Source: Lysinibacillus irui
GTDB lineage: Bacteria; Bacillota; Bacilli; Bacillales_A; Planococcaceae
Direction of reading: 5' to 3'
Length of the DNA: 64,000 bases
Assembly (NCBI RefSeq): GCF_028877475.1
Contig: NZ_CP113527.1
Location: forward strand, 551,501 to 615,500
Shown: positions 55,770-64,000 of the stretch, piece after piece
Numbering within the stretch: position 1 is the first letter of the stretch
How the letters are laid out: each line of letters opens with the position of its first letter
Notes under the pieces: generated by a model
Databases searched by the model: none
What the model saw: only the letters and a program-made list of their open reading frames with translations
What the model was told of the DNA's origin: nothing
Translations under genes and position numbers: made by a program

Positions 55770-55917
55770 AATAGATATATTCTCCTCTAATTATTGGGAA
55801 TAATAATGCGATAAAGCTAAATTTTATTCAATTACTAAGAAGTAAACATGTGGTCAATAAAAATAGCCTAACAAAAAAATTATACTATGCGTATTTAGTT
55901 TCGACAATTAAAACTAA

Positions 55918-56553
55918 TCATTTGACAATAAATTCTACAAATTGAGCATCTTCGAATGTGATGGCTGCTTGTCCATTTGTCATTTCTGTTATCCAACTTC
56001 GGAACTGTTCTTCTTCCTCTTTTAGGACAGAAACTATGATTTCTACACCCTCTAAATAGCGAATTTCCTCTAACGTATAGGACGAACCTCTTATTTCATT
56101 TTCTACTTTTCCGAGCCAAGTGTAATCAATGCCAACATTCAGGAAATGATGAAGTTTGCGTTCAACCACCTGGGCAGCTATAAGACCTTCAGTTGTTGCT
56201 TTTCCATAAGCGCGAATAAGGCCACCGCCACCTAATTTAATTCCTCCAAAATAGCGAGTCACGACGACGACAGTATCTTTTAAGCCTTGTTTTTTTAAGA
56301 CCTCTAACATAGGGACGCCAGCCGTACCACTAGGTTCCCCGTCATCATTCGCTTTTTGAATATGATCATGCTCTCCAATAATATAGGCTGAGCAATTATG
56401 AGTTGCATTATGATGCAATTTTTTTATACGATCTATAAAAGAAATTGCATCCTCTTCCGTTTCTGCACGTTCTATATAAGTGAGAAAGCGGGATTTTGAA
56501 ATGACAATTTCGCTTTCACCATAACCTTTTACTGTTAAATAGTTTTCTCTCAT
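55918..56553 (-). CDS. yvyE: YigZ/YvyE (IMPACT) family protein
   Basis: Predicted 211-residue protein. The ATG at 56553 (MRENYLTVKGYG) lies ten bases after AAGGAG. It carries the UPF0029/IMPACT signature (HHNATHNCSAYIIGE, KANDDGEPSGTAGVPMLEVL) and the second domain (VTRYFGGIKLGGGGLIRAYG). The molecular role is unclear; a link to translation control has been proposed for the family. In B. subtilis yvyE is also adjacent and divergent to degS, matching this arrangement. Confidence 0.92.
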   Translation of the reverse strand: MRENYLTVKGYGESEIVISKSRFLTYIERAETEEDAISFIDRIKKLHHNATHNCSAYIIGEHDHIQKANDDGEPSGTAGVPMLEVLKKQGLKDTVVVVTRYFGGIKLGGGGLIRAYGKATTEGLIAAQVVERKLHHFLNVGIDYTWLGKVENEIRGSSYTLEEIRYLEGVEIIVSVLKEEEEQFRSWITEMTNGQAAITFEDAQFVEFIVK

Positions 56554-56619
56554 AAGTATCAATCTCCTTTTAACTAGAGTTCTATTCTATAATTTTCGTG
56601 AAGAAAAAGCATTAAATTT

Positions 56620-56639
56620 TAGCATGGTAATGCTATAAT
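56620..56639 (+). promoter_or_regulatory. degS promoter with an overlapping operator-like palindrome
   Basis: TAGCATGGTAATGCTA (56620-56635) has perfect 6-bp arms and overlaps an extended -10, TGCTATAAT, whose TATAAT is at 56634-56639, 80 bases before degS. A protein bound here would block the polymerase. Confidence 0.45.
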
Positions 56640-56718
56640 AGGTGTAGACTATGGAATATATGAATTTGGTCTATTAAAATAGTAAGTAATCATAAGACAT
56701 TAGACTGGGGAGTATACT

Positions 56719-57867
56719 ATGTTTTCAAATGATACCTTCGATTTAAAGTCGCTTGATGACATTTTTAATCGAATGTTAGATACAATAATGAGCTCGAAGG
56801 ACGATATCTTTATTATAAGTGAACAGAGCCGAAGAAGCTTTGAAGATATGCAAAAAGAGCTAGAAATTGTTCGAAAACAAATATCAATCGTCATTGATGA
56901 AGGCGATGCTTTGGAAAAAAGTACGCAGCTTGCTAAGCAACGACTTGTATTAGTGAGTAAAGCTTTTGATAATTATACCGAAGAACAAGTTAGAGAAGCA
57001 TATGAAACTGCACATGATTTTCAAGTAAAGCTCTCCGTTATGAGAACACAAGAAAAGCAGCTACGCGATAAAAGAGATGATCTAGAGAGAAGATTAAGAG
57101 GGTTACTCGATACGATTGAACGAGCTGATCATATTGTCAATCAGGTAAATGTCGTTTTGAATTACTTAACTTCTGATTTAAAAAATGTTGGTTTAGCGCT
57201 TGAACAAGCAAAAATGAAGCAAGATTTTGGCATACGAATTATTGCAGCTCAAGAAGAGGAGCGTAAGCGTTTATCGCGAGAAATTCACGATGGACCTGCT
57301 CAAATGCTTGCAAATGTACTAATGCGCACTGATTTAATAGATAGAACGTATCGTGAAAAAGGTATTGAAAATGCATTGGCTGAAATGGCCGATTTAAAGA
57401 AAACGGTGCGGAATGCTTTATCAGAGGTGCGACGTATTATTTATGATCTACGACCAATGGCACTTGATGATTTGGGAATTGTTCCGACATTAAAGAAGTA
57501 TTTATCGACAGTGACTGAATACAATCCTGGTGTTGAAATTCATTTCCAATCGAGAAGTACAGAAAAACGTATACCTTCAAATTATGAAGTATCCATTTTC
57601 CGATTAGTACAAGAATGTGTAACAAATGCCATGAAGCATGGAAAGTGTAAAGACATTTGGGTAAAGCTTGAATGGTTAAAGGATGCAGTCAATGTTGTTG
57701 TAAAAGATGACGGCATAGGCTTTGACCCACAAGTAGTGAAAGATCATTCCTTTGGGATTTTAGGAATGAAAGAACGTATTGAAATTTTAAATGGTACAAT
57801 TACCATTACGAGTGAAATCAATCGAGGGACAACGGTGTTATTTAAAATACCGTTAGAAGTAGAATGA
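56719..57867 (+). CDS. degS: Cytoplasmic sensor histidine kinase DegS
   Basis: Predicted 382-residue kinase without membrane segments. The N-terminal half (about 1-180) is a DegS-type coiled coil (LEIVRKQISIVIDEG, EEQVREAYETAHDF). The HisKA_3 segment is at about 180-250, with the phosphorylated His near residue 189 (LSREIHDGPAQMLAN). The HATPase region is at about 280-380 (NAMKHGKCKDI, DDGIGFDP, GILGMKERIEIL). DegS-DegU controls degradative enzymes, competence and motility. The ATG follows GGGGAGTATACT. It is 35 bases upstream of degU. Confidence 0.95.
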   Translation: MFSNDTFDLKSLDDIFNRMLDTIMSSKDDIFIISEQSRRSFEDMQKELEIVRKQISIVIDEGDALEKSTQLAKQRLVLVSKAFDNYTEEQVREAYETAHDFQVKLSVMRTQEKQLRDKRDDLERRLRGLLDTIERADHIVNQVNVVLNYLTSDLKNVGLALEQAKMKQDFGIRIIAAQEEERKRLSREIHDGPAQMLANVLMRTDLIDRTYREKGIENALAEMADLKKTVRNALSEVRRIIYDLRPMALDDLGIVPTLKKYLSTVTEYNPGVEIHFQSRSTEKRIPSNYEVSIFRLVQECVTNAMKHGKCKDIWVKLEWLKDAVNVVVKDDGIGFDPQVVKDHSFGILGMKERIEILNGTITITSEINRGTTVLFKIPLEVE

Positions 57868-57902
57868 TGTAACTGTTGCAGAAATTTAGGGGGTAAAGAC
57901 AA

Positions 57903-58577
57903 ATGACAAAGATTATTATTGTAGACGATCACCAGCTATTCCGCGAAGGAGTAAAACGTATTTTAGACTTTGAAGATACGTTTGATGTAGTAGCTGAAGG
58001 TGACGATGGTACAGACGTGGTTACGTTATATGCTGAAAACGAACCAGATGTTGTACTTATGGATATTAACATGCCAGGCAAAAATGGTGTAGAAGCAACA
58101 TCGGAGTTAATTAGTGAATTCCCAGATGCAAAAGTGATTATGCTGTCCATTCACGATGATGAAACATATGTGACACATGCTTTAAAATCAGGTGCACTTG
58201 GTTATATGTTAAAAGAGATGGATGCAGATGAAATCGTTGAGGCGATTAAAGTCGTTGCCAATGGTGGCTCTTACTTACATCCAAAAGTAACGAAAAACCT
58301 AGTAGCAGAATTTAAACGACTATCAGAGCACGAAAATAAAGGAAACTTCCACCAAACAGAAATTCGTCGTCCATTCCATTTACTAACGAAACGTGAATGT
58401 GAAGTTTTACAGCTGTTAACAGATGGACAATCTAACCGTACAATTGGTGAGACATTATTTATCTCTGAAAAAACAGTTAAAAACCACGTATCAAGTATTC
58501 TACAAAAAATGAATGTGAATGACCGTACACAAGCTGTTGTAACAGCCATTAAAAATGGTTGGGTTGAAGTACGATAA
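57903..58577 (+). CDS. degU: Response regulator DegU
   Basis: Predicted 224-residue response regulator. The receiver domain (1-120) has the acidic pair in IIVDDHQ, the phospho-acceptor Asp54 in VLMDINMPG, a Thr/Ser-like MLSIHDDE segment and Lys in [10 protein letters not shown]. The LuxR/NarL-type helix-turn-helix is at about 155-220 ([29 protein letters not shown]). The ATG follows TAGGGGGTAAAGACAA. Its targets probably include competence and flagellar genes, several of which are downstream in this window. Confidence 0.96.
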   Translation: MTKIIIVDDHQLFREGVKRILDFEDTFDVVAEGDDGTDVVTLYAENEPDVVLMDINMPGKNGVEATSELISEFPDAKVIMLSIHDDETYVTHALKSGALGYMLKEMDADEIVEAIKVVANGGSYLHPKVTKNLVAEFKRLSEHENKGNFHQTEIRRPFHLLTKRECEVLQLLTDGQSNRTIGETLFISEKTVKNHVSSILQKMNVNDRTQAVVTAIKNGWVEVR

Positions 58578-58581
58578 TTGC

Positions 58582-58636
58582 AAAAACTGTTTTTAAAAGC
58601 TACTTTATTATGAAGTAGTTTTTAAAACAGTTTTTT
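58582..58636 (+). terminator. Terminator of degSU
   Basis: AAAACTGTTTT and AAAACAGTTTT outer arms and CTACTT/GAAGTAG inner arms form a long stem ending in T6. Confidence 0.85.
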
Positions 58637-58861
58637 ATTGTTTTATGGTAATTATTTGTATAGCAGTTACTCTTGGAATAGCGAGTCATTCACAATTTTG
58701 TAACATCGCAAAAGGTGCATTTAACAAGAAAACTAACAGACCATGCAACATTTTACAGCCTAATGCGTCATAAGGAAGATGTAGCACCTAAATGTTGAAA
58801 ATGCACAACAAAATTCCTACGACAGCATTTATATGCTACAATATGCGCGGGAGGTTTTTTG

Positions 58862-59407
58862 ATGTTAAAGAAAAGTTTTCTAGCAGTTTTAATCTTATTA
58901 GTGTTAACTGCCTGTGGTAATAAAGATGAGAAAATGAGTGACGAAGAACGAGAAAAAGTAATAGATGATGGTACAGTAGGCTTTGAGATGATGGGTGGTA
59001 ACGTAGAAAAAGCTGAAAACGTACCAGCAGCAGAGGAAAAAGCTATATTAGCATCTTTTGATGAGTATATTGCAGCGTTGAACGCTGAAGAAATTGATCG
59101 TTATATGAAGACCATTTCGAAAAATCCAAAAGGTTTTAAATACGATGAAGAAAAAACATATGCATCAGAAGTATTTGAGCAATTTGATATTAAGCGTGAT
59201 GTAGAAAACGTAACGATTGCTAAATATGAACCAGAAGAGGCTCAAGTGTTTGCCAATATGAAAATGCACTCTCTTCAACTTGAGACAAATGTCGAGCATG
59301 AAAGTGCAGGACGTCAAGTAACCGTCTTTGTGAAAGAAGACAACGATTGGAAAGTAACAAGTGTCTTTTATATTGGTGATGACTCACAATCAAGTACAGG
59401 CAATTAA
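58862..59407 (+). CDS. Small lipoprotein, unrecognised
   Basis: Predicted 181-residue lipoprotein. The ATG at 58862 lies seven bases after GGGAGG. A hydrophobic start ends in the lipobox LTAC with Cys18. The mature part is acidic, and residues about 60-170 look like a small NTF2-like alpha/beta fold (ASFDEYIAALNAEEIDRYM, KVTSVFYIG), which is common in Bacillus lipoproteins of unknown function. Monocistronic between degU and degV, ending next to a very long inverted repeat. Confidence 0.8.
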   Translation: MLKKSFLAVLILLVLTACGNKDEKMSDEEREKVIDDGTVGFEMMGGNVEKAENVPAAEEKAILASFDEYIAALNAEEIDRYMKTISKNPKGFKYDEEKTYASEVFEQFDIKRDVENVTIAKYEPEEAQVFANMKMHSLQLETNVEHESAGRQVTVFVKEDNDWKVTSVFYIGDDSQSSTGN

Positions 59408-59461
59408 CAGGAGCTATCTTCATTCAACCTAATTGAGTGAAGATAAGCCTATATACATAAA

Positions 59462-59549
59462 AAATGAATGTGAAATGGAAGCTGCTTACTAGCACCATTC
59501 TGAATGGCAAAAAACGTGAACGTCATTCATTTCACATTCATTTCTTTTT
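59462..59549 (+). terminator. Long inverted repeat, probable terminator
   Basis: AAATGAATGTGAAATG (59462-59477) is perfectly complementary to 59528-59543, with a 50-base interior that contains a smaller CCATTC/GAATGG hairpin, and is followed by TTTCTTTTTG. It is unusually large for a terminator; a small mobile element is the alternative. Confidence 0.55.
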
Positions 59550-59634
59550 GTTTTCATTTAGTGTAACGACACAACAACAATTGCAGCGAGAAGGAATAGA
59601 TTGTAAACTAAGAATCATAGGAGAGTGGACTTAG

Positions 59635-60477
59635 ATGAGGACGGCAATCGTAACAGATAGTACTGCATATATTACGGCTGAGGAACGTGCACGCTTAAAC
59701 ATTCATATGATTCCTTTAAGCGTTAATATCTCAGGTCAATTATTTGCAGAAGAAGTAGATATCACAGCATCTGAATTTTATGATAAGGTGCGTGGTGCAA
59801 AGGAATTTCCGAAAACAACACAGCCTCCAATCGGAGAATTTGTCGCTCTCTTTGATGAGCTGGCGAAAGAATATGACGAGGTTATTTCCATTCATTTATC
59901 GAGCGGTATTAGTGGAACATATCAAGGTGCAATACAAGCAGGTGAAATGGTAGAAGGTATTAAGGTTCATGCCTTTGACAGTGAAATATCCTGTGCGGTT
60001 CAAGGCTTCTATGTTTTAAAAGCAGCTGAAATGGCGAATGAGGGCTATTCAGCAAAAGATATCCTTGCAGCATTAGCGGACATGCAGCAATATATTCGTG
60101 CTTACTTCATTGTAGACGACTTAGCACATTTACAACGTGGTGGACGTTTATCTGCAGCAGCAGCTTTAATCGGAGGTCTTTTACAAGTGAAGCCAGTCTT
60201 GCATTTTGTGGACAAGGTCATTGTACCTTTCGAAAAAATTCGAACGCGTAAAAAGGCATTAAAGCGAGTTGAAGAGCTGCTAGCAGAGGATGCGAAAAAG
60301 TATGATGCACTGGATGCGGTGGTCATTCACGGTAATTGCCAAGCAGAGGCACAAGAATGGCTTGAACAATTAGCGAAAACGTACCCACATGTAAACTTTA
60401 AACTAAGCTATTTCGGTCCGGTCATCGGAACACATTTAGGTGAAGGATCTCTAGGCTTAGGCTGGACAAAAAAATAA
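59635..60477 (+). CDS. DegV family fatty-acid-binding protein
   Basis: Predicted 280-residue protein. Family features are AIVTDSTAYITAEE, IPLSVNISGQLFAEEVDI, TTQPPIGEFVALFDEL, SIHLSSGISGTYQGA, FDSEISCAVQGFYVLKA, FIVDDLAHLQRGGRLSAAAALIGGLLQVKPVL in pieces and the C-terminal GPVIGTHLGEGSLGLGW. DegV proteins bind fatty acids and, as FakB, can present them to a kinase for phosphorylation; whether this one does is unknown. It sits between degU and comF as in B. subtilis. The ATG follows TAGGAGAGTGGACTTAG. Confidence 0.92.
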   Translation: MRTAIVTDSTAYITAEERARLNIHMIPLSVNISGQLFAEEVDITASEFYDKVRGAKEFPKTTQPPIGEFVALFDELAKEYDEVISIHLSSGISGTYQGAIQAGEMVEGIKVHAFDSEISCAVQGFYVLKAAEMANEGYSAKDILAALADMQQYIRAYFIVDDLAHLQRGGRLSAAAALIGGLLQVKPVLHFVDKVIVPFEKIRTRKKALKRVEELLAEDAKKYDALDAVVIHGNCQAEAQEWLEQLAKTYPHVNFKLSYFGPVIGTHLGEGSLGLGWTKK

Positions 60478-60490
60478 TTTGAATTGAATG

Positions 60491-60520
60491 AGTCTCTACT
60501 GCAAAAGTAGAGGCTTTTTT
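60491..60520 (+). terminator. Terminator between degV and comFA
   Basis: AGTCTCTACT and AGTAGAGGCT pair with one mismatch around GCAAA, followed by T6. Confidence 0.75.
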
Positions 60521-60540
60521 CTATGAAGGGAGAAAGATTA

Positions 60541-61911
60541 ATGAGATATAAAGGCTGGATAGTACCGCCCGCAATGCGTGATTTCCATGAAGGTCGCATT
60601 TGGCTGAAAAATCATGCTCCATTTTCAGCAGACGATATTGAGAAAGCAATCAATCATAATTACTTCTGTTTAATAGAAGGAATTCAAATAAATCCAGTTA
60701 TAAAATGCAATCGCTGCCATAATACAAATCGACATTTATTCACGATATTTGATTGTTCAAAGTGTCAGCAACCATGTATTTATTGTCGGCATTGTATCAA
60801 GATGGGGAGGGTAAGTAGCTGTACACAATTAATGGTTTGGACAGGTCCTAAGGCGATAAAGACGAGCAATCATATCTTACAATGGACAGGACAATTTACT
60901 AAACTACAAGAACAGGCTGCAAATGAAGCATTAGCAAGTGTGCAAGCACAACGCTCGCATCTAATTCATGCGGTTTGTGGCGCTGGTAAAACGGAGCTGC
61001 TATTTCCTATGGTTCATGATGCCTTAAAGCGTGGTTTGCGTGTTTGTATTGCAACACCACGCACGGATGTTGTGCTAGAGCTCTACCCACGCTTTCAGCA
61101 AGTTTTTCCTAAAACGATCATTCATGCATTATATGGAGGTGCATCCAAGCAAGCTGGTTATGCTCAGCTTGTCATTGCGACGACCCATCAGCTCTACCGA
61201 TTTGAACAAGCATTTGATGTCATGATTGTAGATGAGGCAGATGCTTTTCCTTATACATTTGATGAAACATTGCAAAGAGCGGTTGAAAAAGCGAAAAGAA
61301 ATGATGCTCCCATTGTATATGTCACTGCAACCCCTGCACAAAAGTTACTTCAGTCTTTTCACAAAGAAAGCTACTCTTTTATCCCAAAGCGCTATCACAA
61401 TTACCCATTACCATTCCCTCAATTTCATGCTTTGTGGGGCTATGAAAAAAGCTTTAATAGAGGTAAGATTCCTAAGAAGCTTAAACAATGGACAGAGGAG
61501 CGTTTGAGTCGAAATGAACCATTTTTAATATTTTTCCCGACAATTAGTTTAATGAAGATAGCAGCACCACTTTTTCAATTAATAAATGAAGATATACTTG
61601 CTGTGCATGCAGAGGATTCGGAGCGTAAAGAGAAAGTGGTGAAACTGCGAAATAAAGAAGTGCCAGGATTATTAACGACAACTATTTTAGAAAGAGGCAT
61701 TACGATCAGCAATGTCCAGGTGGCTGTTATTGGGGCTGAATCCCCCGTTTTTACAGCTAGTGCACTTATTCAAATCGCAGGCCGTGTCGGACGAAATATT
61801 CAATTTCCTGATGGGGACGTCCTATACTTTCATCACGGTATTACGACAGAGATGGACGAGGCGCGTGCAAAAATTCTTTTTTATAATAAGAAAGGATTTT
61901 TCAATGAATAA
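60541..61911 (+). CDS. comFA: DNA uptake helicase ComFA
   Basis: Predicted 456-residue ATP-dependent DEAD-box motor of late competence that helps transport single-stranded DNA into the cell. The ATG at 60541 (MRYKGWIVPP) follows AAGGGAGAAAGATTA. A zinc-finger region at about 57-102 has CNRCHN, CSKCQQPC and CRHC. The helicase core has AVCGAGKTE (Walker A, near 144-152), TPRTDVVLE, MIVDEADAF (Walker B, near 229), VTATPA and ERGITI...IAGRVGRN. It overlaps the start of comFC. The neighbouring ssbB and this pair indicate a competence apparatus, whether or not it is expressed. Confidence 0.95.
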   Translation: MRYKGWIVPPAMRDFHEGRIWLKNHAPFSADDIEKAINHNYFCLIEGIQINPVIKCNRCHNTNRHLFTIFDCSKCQQPCIYCRHCIKMGRVSSCTQLMVWTGPKAIKTSNHILQWTGQFTKLQEQAANEALASVQAQRSHLIHAVCGAGKTELLFPMVHDALKRGLRVCIATPRTDVVLELYPRFQQVFPKTIIHALYGGASKQAGYAQLVIATTHQLYRFEQAFDVMIVDEADAFPYTFDETLQRAVEKAKRNDAPIVYVTATPAQKLLQSFHKESYSFIPKRYHNYPLPFPQFHALWGYEKSFNRGKIPKKLKQWTEERLSRNEPFLIFFPTISLMKIAAPLFQLINEDILAVHAEDSERKEKVVKLRNKEVPGLLTTTILERGITISNVQVAVIGAESPVFTASALIQIAGRVGRNIQFPDGDVLYFHHGITTEMDEARAKILFYNKKGFFNE

Positions 61912-62494
61912 AATAGAAACGCGCTGTTTAATATGCTCTCAATCATTAAACACCATGATTTCCTGGAACACACTTTTAATAAAGCAATTCTCTCCGACTA
62001 TATGTGAAAGATGTAACTCTCACTTTCAACGCTCAAACTCCTCTACCGCACTCTACCAATACAATGATCACATGAAAGATTTCTTACACCAGTTTAAATT
62101 TCTACAAGATGTAGCCCTCGCAAAAGTATTTCGTCAGGAGCTATATACTCGCTTTAAGAAAGAAAAGGCGACTTTTATTCCAATTCCCGTGCATCCCCTC
62201 AAACAACAGGAACGCACCTTTTCGCATACAGAGGAACTATTGAAGGCTGCTCATGTCCCATATATTCAGCTACTAGAAAAGACTACTACCGAGACACAAA
62301 GCTCTAAAAATAGAGAACAACGGTTACATGCGGCACCACTTTTTCGCTTGATGACGGATGTACACGTGGAGCATAAAGATTATCTTCTATTTGACGATAT
62401 AAAAACTACAGGAACTACTTTACAGCATGCTGAAGATGTGTTAAAACAAGCAGGTGCTAAAAATGTCCAATACTTCACATTAATTGAAGGTTAA
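61904..62494 (+). CDS. comFC: Competence protein ComFC (phosphoribosyltransferase-like)
   Basis: Predicted 196-residue protein. The ATG at 61904 (MNKIETRC) lies after AAAGGATTTTTCA and overlaps the end of comFA by eight bases; a much longer frame inside comFA is spurious. A zinc finger is visible in CLICSQSL...ICERCNSHF, and the PRPP-binding motif is LLFDDIKTTGTTLQHAE. ComFC is thought to act with ComFA in DNA transport. The final residues KNVQYFTLIEG match the family end. Confidence 0.92.
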   Translation: MNKIETRCLICSQSLNTMISWNTLLIKQFSPTICERCNSHFQRSNSSTALYQYNDHMKDFLHQFKFLQDVALAKVFRQELYTRFKKEKATFIPIPVHPLKQQERTFSHTEELLKAAHVPYIQLLEKTTTETQSSKNREQRLHAAPLFRLMTDVHVEHKDYLLFDDIKTTGTTLQHAEDVLKQAGAKNVQYFTLIEG

Positions 62495-62563
62495 AAATAC
62501 CAAAGTGTAATGTATAATAAATAACATTCATAGATAAGAAATGTTGTAAGAGGAGGAAAATAG

Positions 62564-62977
62564 ATGGCAGAGGTTCGTAATTGTCCAAAATGTAATGAAT
62601 TTTTCAATTATACAGGGGTCCGAGAGGTTTGTCATAAATGTGCACAATCAGAGGAAGAGCTGTATCAAATCGTCTATCGCTTCTTACGTAAACGCGAAAA
62701 CCGTGCAGCAACAGTTGAACGCATTGTGGAAGCAACAGGCGCAGAAGAAGAGCTATTATACAGATGGGTTCGCAAAGGTCGTTTGCAACCAGCCATGTTC
62801 CCTAACCTTGGCTATCCATGTGATAACTGTGGTCACCTGACAACGAAAGGCAAGCTTTGTACGAAATGTCAGGATGAATTAAAGGCCGATTTGCGTACAT
62901 TTGAAGCGGCAAAGGAATTCCGTGAAAGTGTAGAGCAACGTGATCGTGTCACGTATCACTCAGAGCGAAAACGTTAA
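62564..62977 (+). CDS. yvyF: Flagellar-operon protein YvyF
   Basis: Predicted 137-residue protein of the TIGR03826 flagellar-operon family. It has two zinc-ribbon-like Cys pairs near the N-terminus (NCPKCNEF, VCHKCAQ), a helix-turn-helix-like middle (VERIVEATGAEEELLYRWVRKGRL), and another Cys set (CDNCGH, LCTKCQDEL). In Bacillus it precedes flgM. It is reported to influence motility. The ATG follows AAGAGGAGGAAAATAG. Confidence 0.93.
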   Translation: MAEVRNCPKCNEFFNYTGVREVCHKCAQSEEELYQIVYRFLRKRENRAATVERIVEATGAEEELLYRWVRKGRLQPAMFPNLGYPCDNCGHLTTKGKLCTKCQDELKADLRTFEAAKEFRESVEQRDRVTYHSERKR

Positions 62978-62988
62978 TAACTGGAATT

Positions 62989-63024
62989 GTGTGTTAATTT
63001 TAAACAAAATTAGCACACTTTTTT
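62989..63024 (+). terminator. Terminator or attenuator between yvyF and flgM
   Basis: GTGTGTTAATTTT and AAAATTAGCACAC pair with one mismatch around AAAC, followed by T6. Confidence 0.7.
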
Positions 63025-63036
63025 ATATGTGAAAAC

Positions 63037-63063
63037 TTAACATTATGTGAGACAATCCGAAAT
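63037..63063 (+). promoter_or_regulatory. Sigma-D-type promoter of flgM
   Basis: TTAA (63037-63040), 15 bp, then TCCGAAAT (63056-63063), resembling TAAA-N15-GCCGATAT, 37 bases before the flgM ATG. It matches the arrangement before the flagellin gene. Confidence 0.45.
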
Positions 63064-63100
63064 AATAGTAAGATAAGATTTTTAGATAGGAGGTTTCGAT

Positions 63101-63361
63101 ATGAAAATTACATCTTATGGAATTAATGCGGTGAACGCCTATAAAAACCAAGTGCGCAATGTGAAATCAGATACAAACAAAGCTTCTTTTGCAGATAAAA
63201 TTGAAATTTCAAAGGCAGCACAGGAATTGCAAGGAGTTTCAACCTACAGTACAGAACGAGCTGACCGCGTACAGCAATTGAAAAAAGACATTGAATCTGG
63301 TGAATACAAAGTAGATGCTCGTAAAGTAGCGGAGGATATGCTGAAATATTATCGTTTCTAG
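63101..63361 (+). CDS. flgM: Anti-sigma-D factor FlgM
   Basis: Predicted 86-residue protein with the FlgM pattern: KITSYGINAVNAYKN, KIEISKAAQELQG, RADRVQQLKKDIESGEYKVDARKVAEDML. FlgM binds sigma-D until the hook is finished. The ATG follows TAGGAGGTTTCGAT. Upstream of flgN and flgK, as in B. subtilis. Confidence 0.95.
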   Translation: MKITSYGINAVNAYKNQVRNVKSDTNKASFADKIEISKAAQELQGVSTYSTERADRVQQLKKDIESGEYKVDARKVAEDMLKYYRF

Positions 63362-63388
63362 GGAATAGCAGAAAGGGTGTATAGCGAT

Positions 63389-63889
63389 ATGTCTGTAGAA
63401 GCGATTAGTTCTACACTAACGATGCTAGAGAAAATGCATAAAAGCTTACTTGAACTAGCCTATAAAAAAACAGAAATCATCAAAGCTGGCGATATCGAAG
63501 CTCTAGACCAATTGCTCAAGGATGAGCAGGCACACGTAGCAGCCATCGATAAGCTCGAGCAACAGCGTCAGAAACAGGTAACGGACTACCTTGAAGCAAA
63601 GGGACTTGCTTCAACTGACAAAACAACTGTAGCAGATGTCATCGAGGCTGCTGAACAACAAGCTGACAAAGCAACACTATCAGCAGTTCGCGAACGCTTA
63701 ATACAAATCATCAAAGACCTACGAAAACAAAATGATCTAAATCAAAAACTCGTTTTCCAATCTCTACAAATCGTCAACCTAACACTAGACGCCGTAAGAC
63801 CTCGCACAGAGCAAATGAATTACTCTAGCAATGAGGTCCGCGGCACAAACAATATAGCTAAAAAATCATATTTCGATTCACAAGCATAA
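63389..63889 (+). CDS. flgN: Flagellar export chaperone FlgN
   Basis: Predicted 166-residue helical protein. The ATG at 63389 ([10 protein letters not shown]) lies 11 bases after AAAGGG; an in-frame GTG four codons earlier overlaps the ribosome site. FlgN features include [34 protein letters not shown] in pieces and a C-terminal amphipathic helix ([17 protein letters not shown]). It guards the hook-filament proteins FlgK and FlgL before export. It follows flgM by 27 bases. Confidence 0.93.
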   Translation: MSVEAISSTLTMLEKMHKSLLELAYKKTEIIKAGDIEALDQLLKDEQAHVAAIDKLEQQRQKQVTDYLEAKGLASTDKTTVADVIEAAEQQADKATLSAVRERLIQIIKDLRKQNDLNQKLVFQSLQIVNLTLDAVRPRTEQMNYSSNEVRGTNNIAKKSYFDSQA

Positions 63890-63905
63890 CAAGGGAGGAA
63901 GAAAC

Positions 63906-64000
63906 ATGCGCTCAACATTTATGGGCCTAGAAGCAAGCAAACGCGGCCTCTTCGTACAACAAACAGCTTTATACACAACAGGACACAATATCTCGAACGC
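63906..64000 (+). CDS. flgK: Flagellar hook-associated protein FlgK (3' part outside window)
   Basis: The ATG at 63906 follows AAGGGAGGAAGAAAC, 16 bases past flgN. The visible 31 residues, [20 protein letters not shown] then [11 protein letters not shown], match the start of FlgK (HAP1), including the NISN motif. The gene continues past the window edge. FlgK joins hook and filament. Confidence 0.92.
   Translation, partial: MRSTFMGLEASKRGLFVQQTALYTTGHNISN

Noticed and set aside
60470..60482. ComK half-box before comFA
   Set aside because: One AAAAAAATAATTT lies in the end of degV, but no second box is present at a useful distance, so it is not more than chance in AT-rich DNA.
61712..61903. 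64-residue N-terminal extension of ComFC inside comFA
   Set aside because: It lies in an out-of-frame part of comFA and contains no ribosome site; the ATG at 61904 gives the normal zinc-finger start.

Overview
The window looks like a chromosomal segment of a low-GC, Gram-positive, spore-former-lineage bacterium, most likely Lysinibacillus (sphaericus/fusiformis group). The reasons are the AT-rich coding sequence with strong GGAGG-type ribosome sites, an S-layer protein whose signal peptide and SLH region closely resemble Lysinibacillus sphaericus SbpA/SlpC, and Bacillus-like neighbourhoods (ywpF/ssbB/ywqA/ywqB, degS-degU-degV-comFA-comFC-yvyF-flgM-flgN-flgK). No rRNA, tRNA, CRISPR array, prophage or intact insertion sequence was seen.

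Layout. 1-1116: the 3' end of an Asn/Asp-rich protein gene, then a GC-rich 21-bp tandem repeat of about 31 copies. 1117-8616: a NERD protein, ywpF, ssbB, the coupled SWIM protein/SNF2 helicase pair, and an IDEAL-domain protein. 8728-9644: a divergent flagellin gene behind a sigma-D-like promoter. 9650-14956 (minus strand): tagA-like glycosyltransferase, flippase, DUF5693 protein and csaB, a tightly overlapping operon that fits assembly and pyruvylation of the secondary cell wall polymer (SCWP) that SLH domains bind. 15308-40062: a surface-protein island with the S-layer gene, six further SLH proteins carrying wall-hydrolase or other exported domains (two glucosaminidases, one amidase, one NlpC/P60, one CAP, one phosphodiester-glycosidase-like), a copper-amine-oxidase-like-domain protein, a 1,329-residue helical-repeat secreted protein, and a HlyD-like adaptor with its membrane partner.

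40283-44433: proline catabolism (P5C dehydrogenase, proline dehydrogenase) around a divergently transcribed enhancer-binding-type regulator whose AAA+ ATPase centre is visibly degenerate. 44980-49682: a TetR regulator, an S41 protease, a BrnQ transporter and a LysM-NlpC/P60 hydrolase. 49707-55769: secA2 and its S-layer assembly partner, then tagO and an LCP ligase, so the first and last membrane steps of wall-polymer synthesis lie beside the S-layer export machinery. 55918-64000: yvyE, degS-degU, a small lipoprotein, degV, comFA-comFC, yvyF, flgM, flgN and the start of flgK.

The genes connect around one theme. TagO, the TagA-like enzyme, the flippase, CsaB and the LCP protein would build and attach the pyruvylated polymer. 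SecA2 and its partner would export S-layer-type proteins. The SLH proteins would then coat or remodel the wall. Several gene starts were moved from the longest reading frame to internal starts with better ribosome sites. All functional calls are by reading the sequence and recalling families; no search was run.
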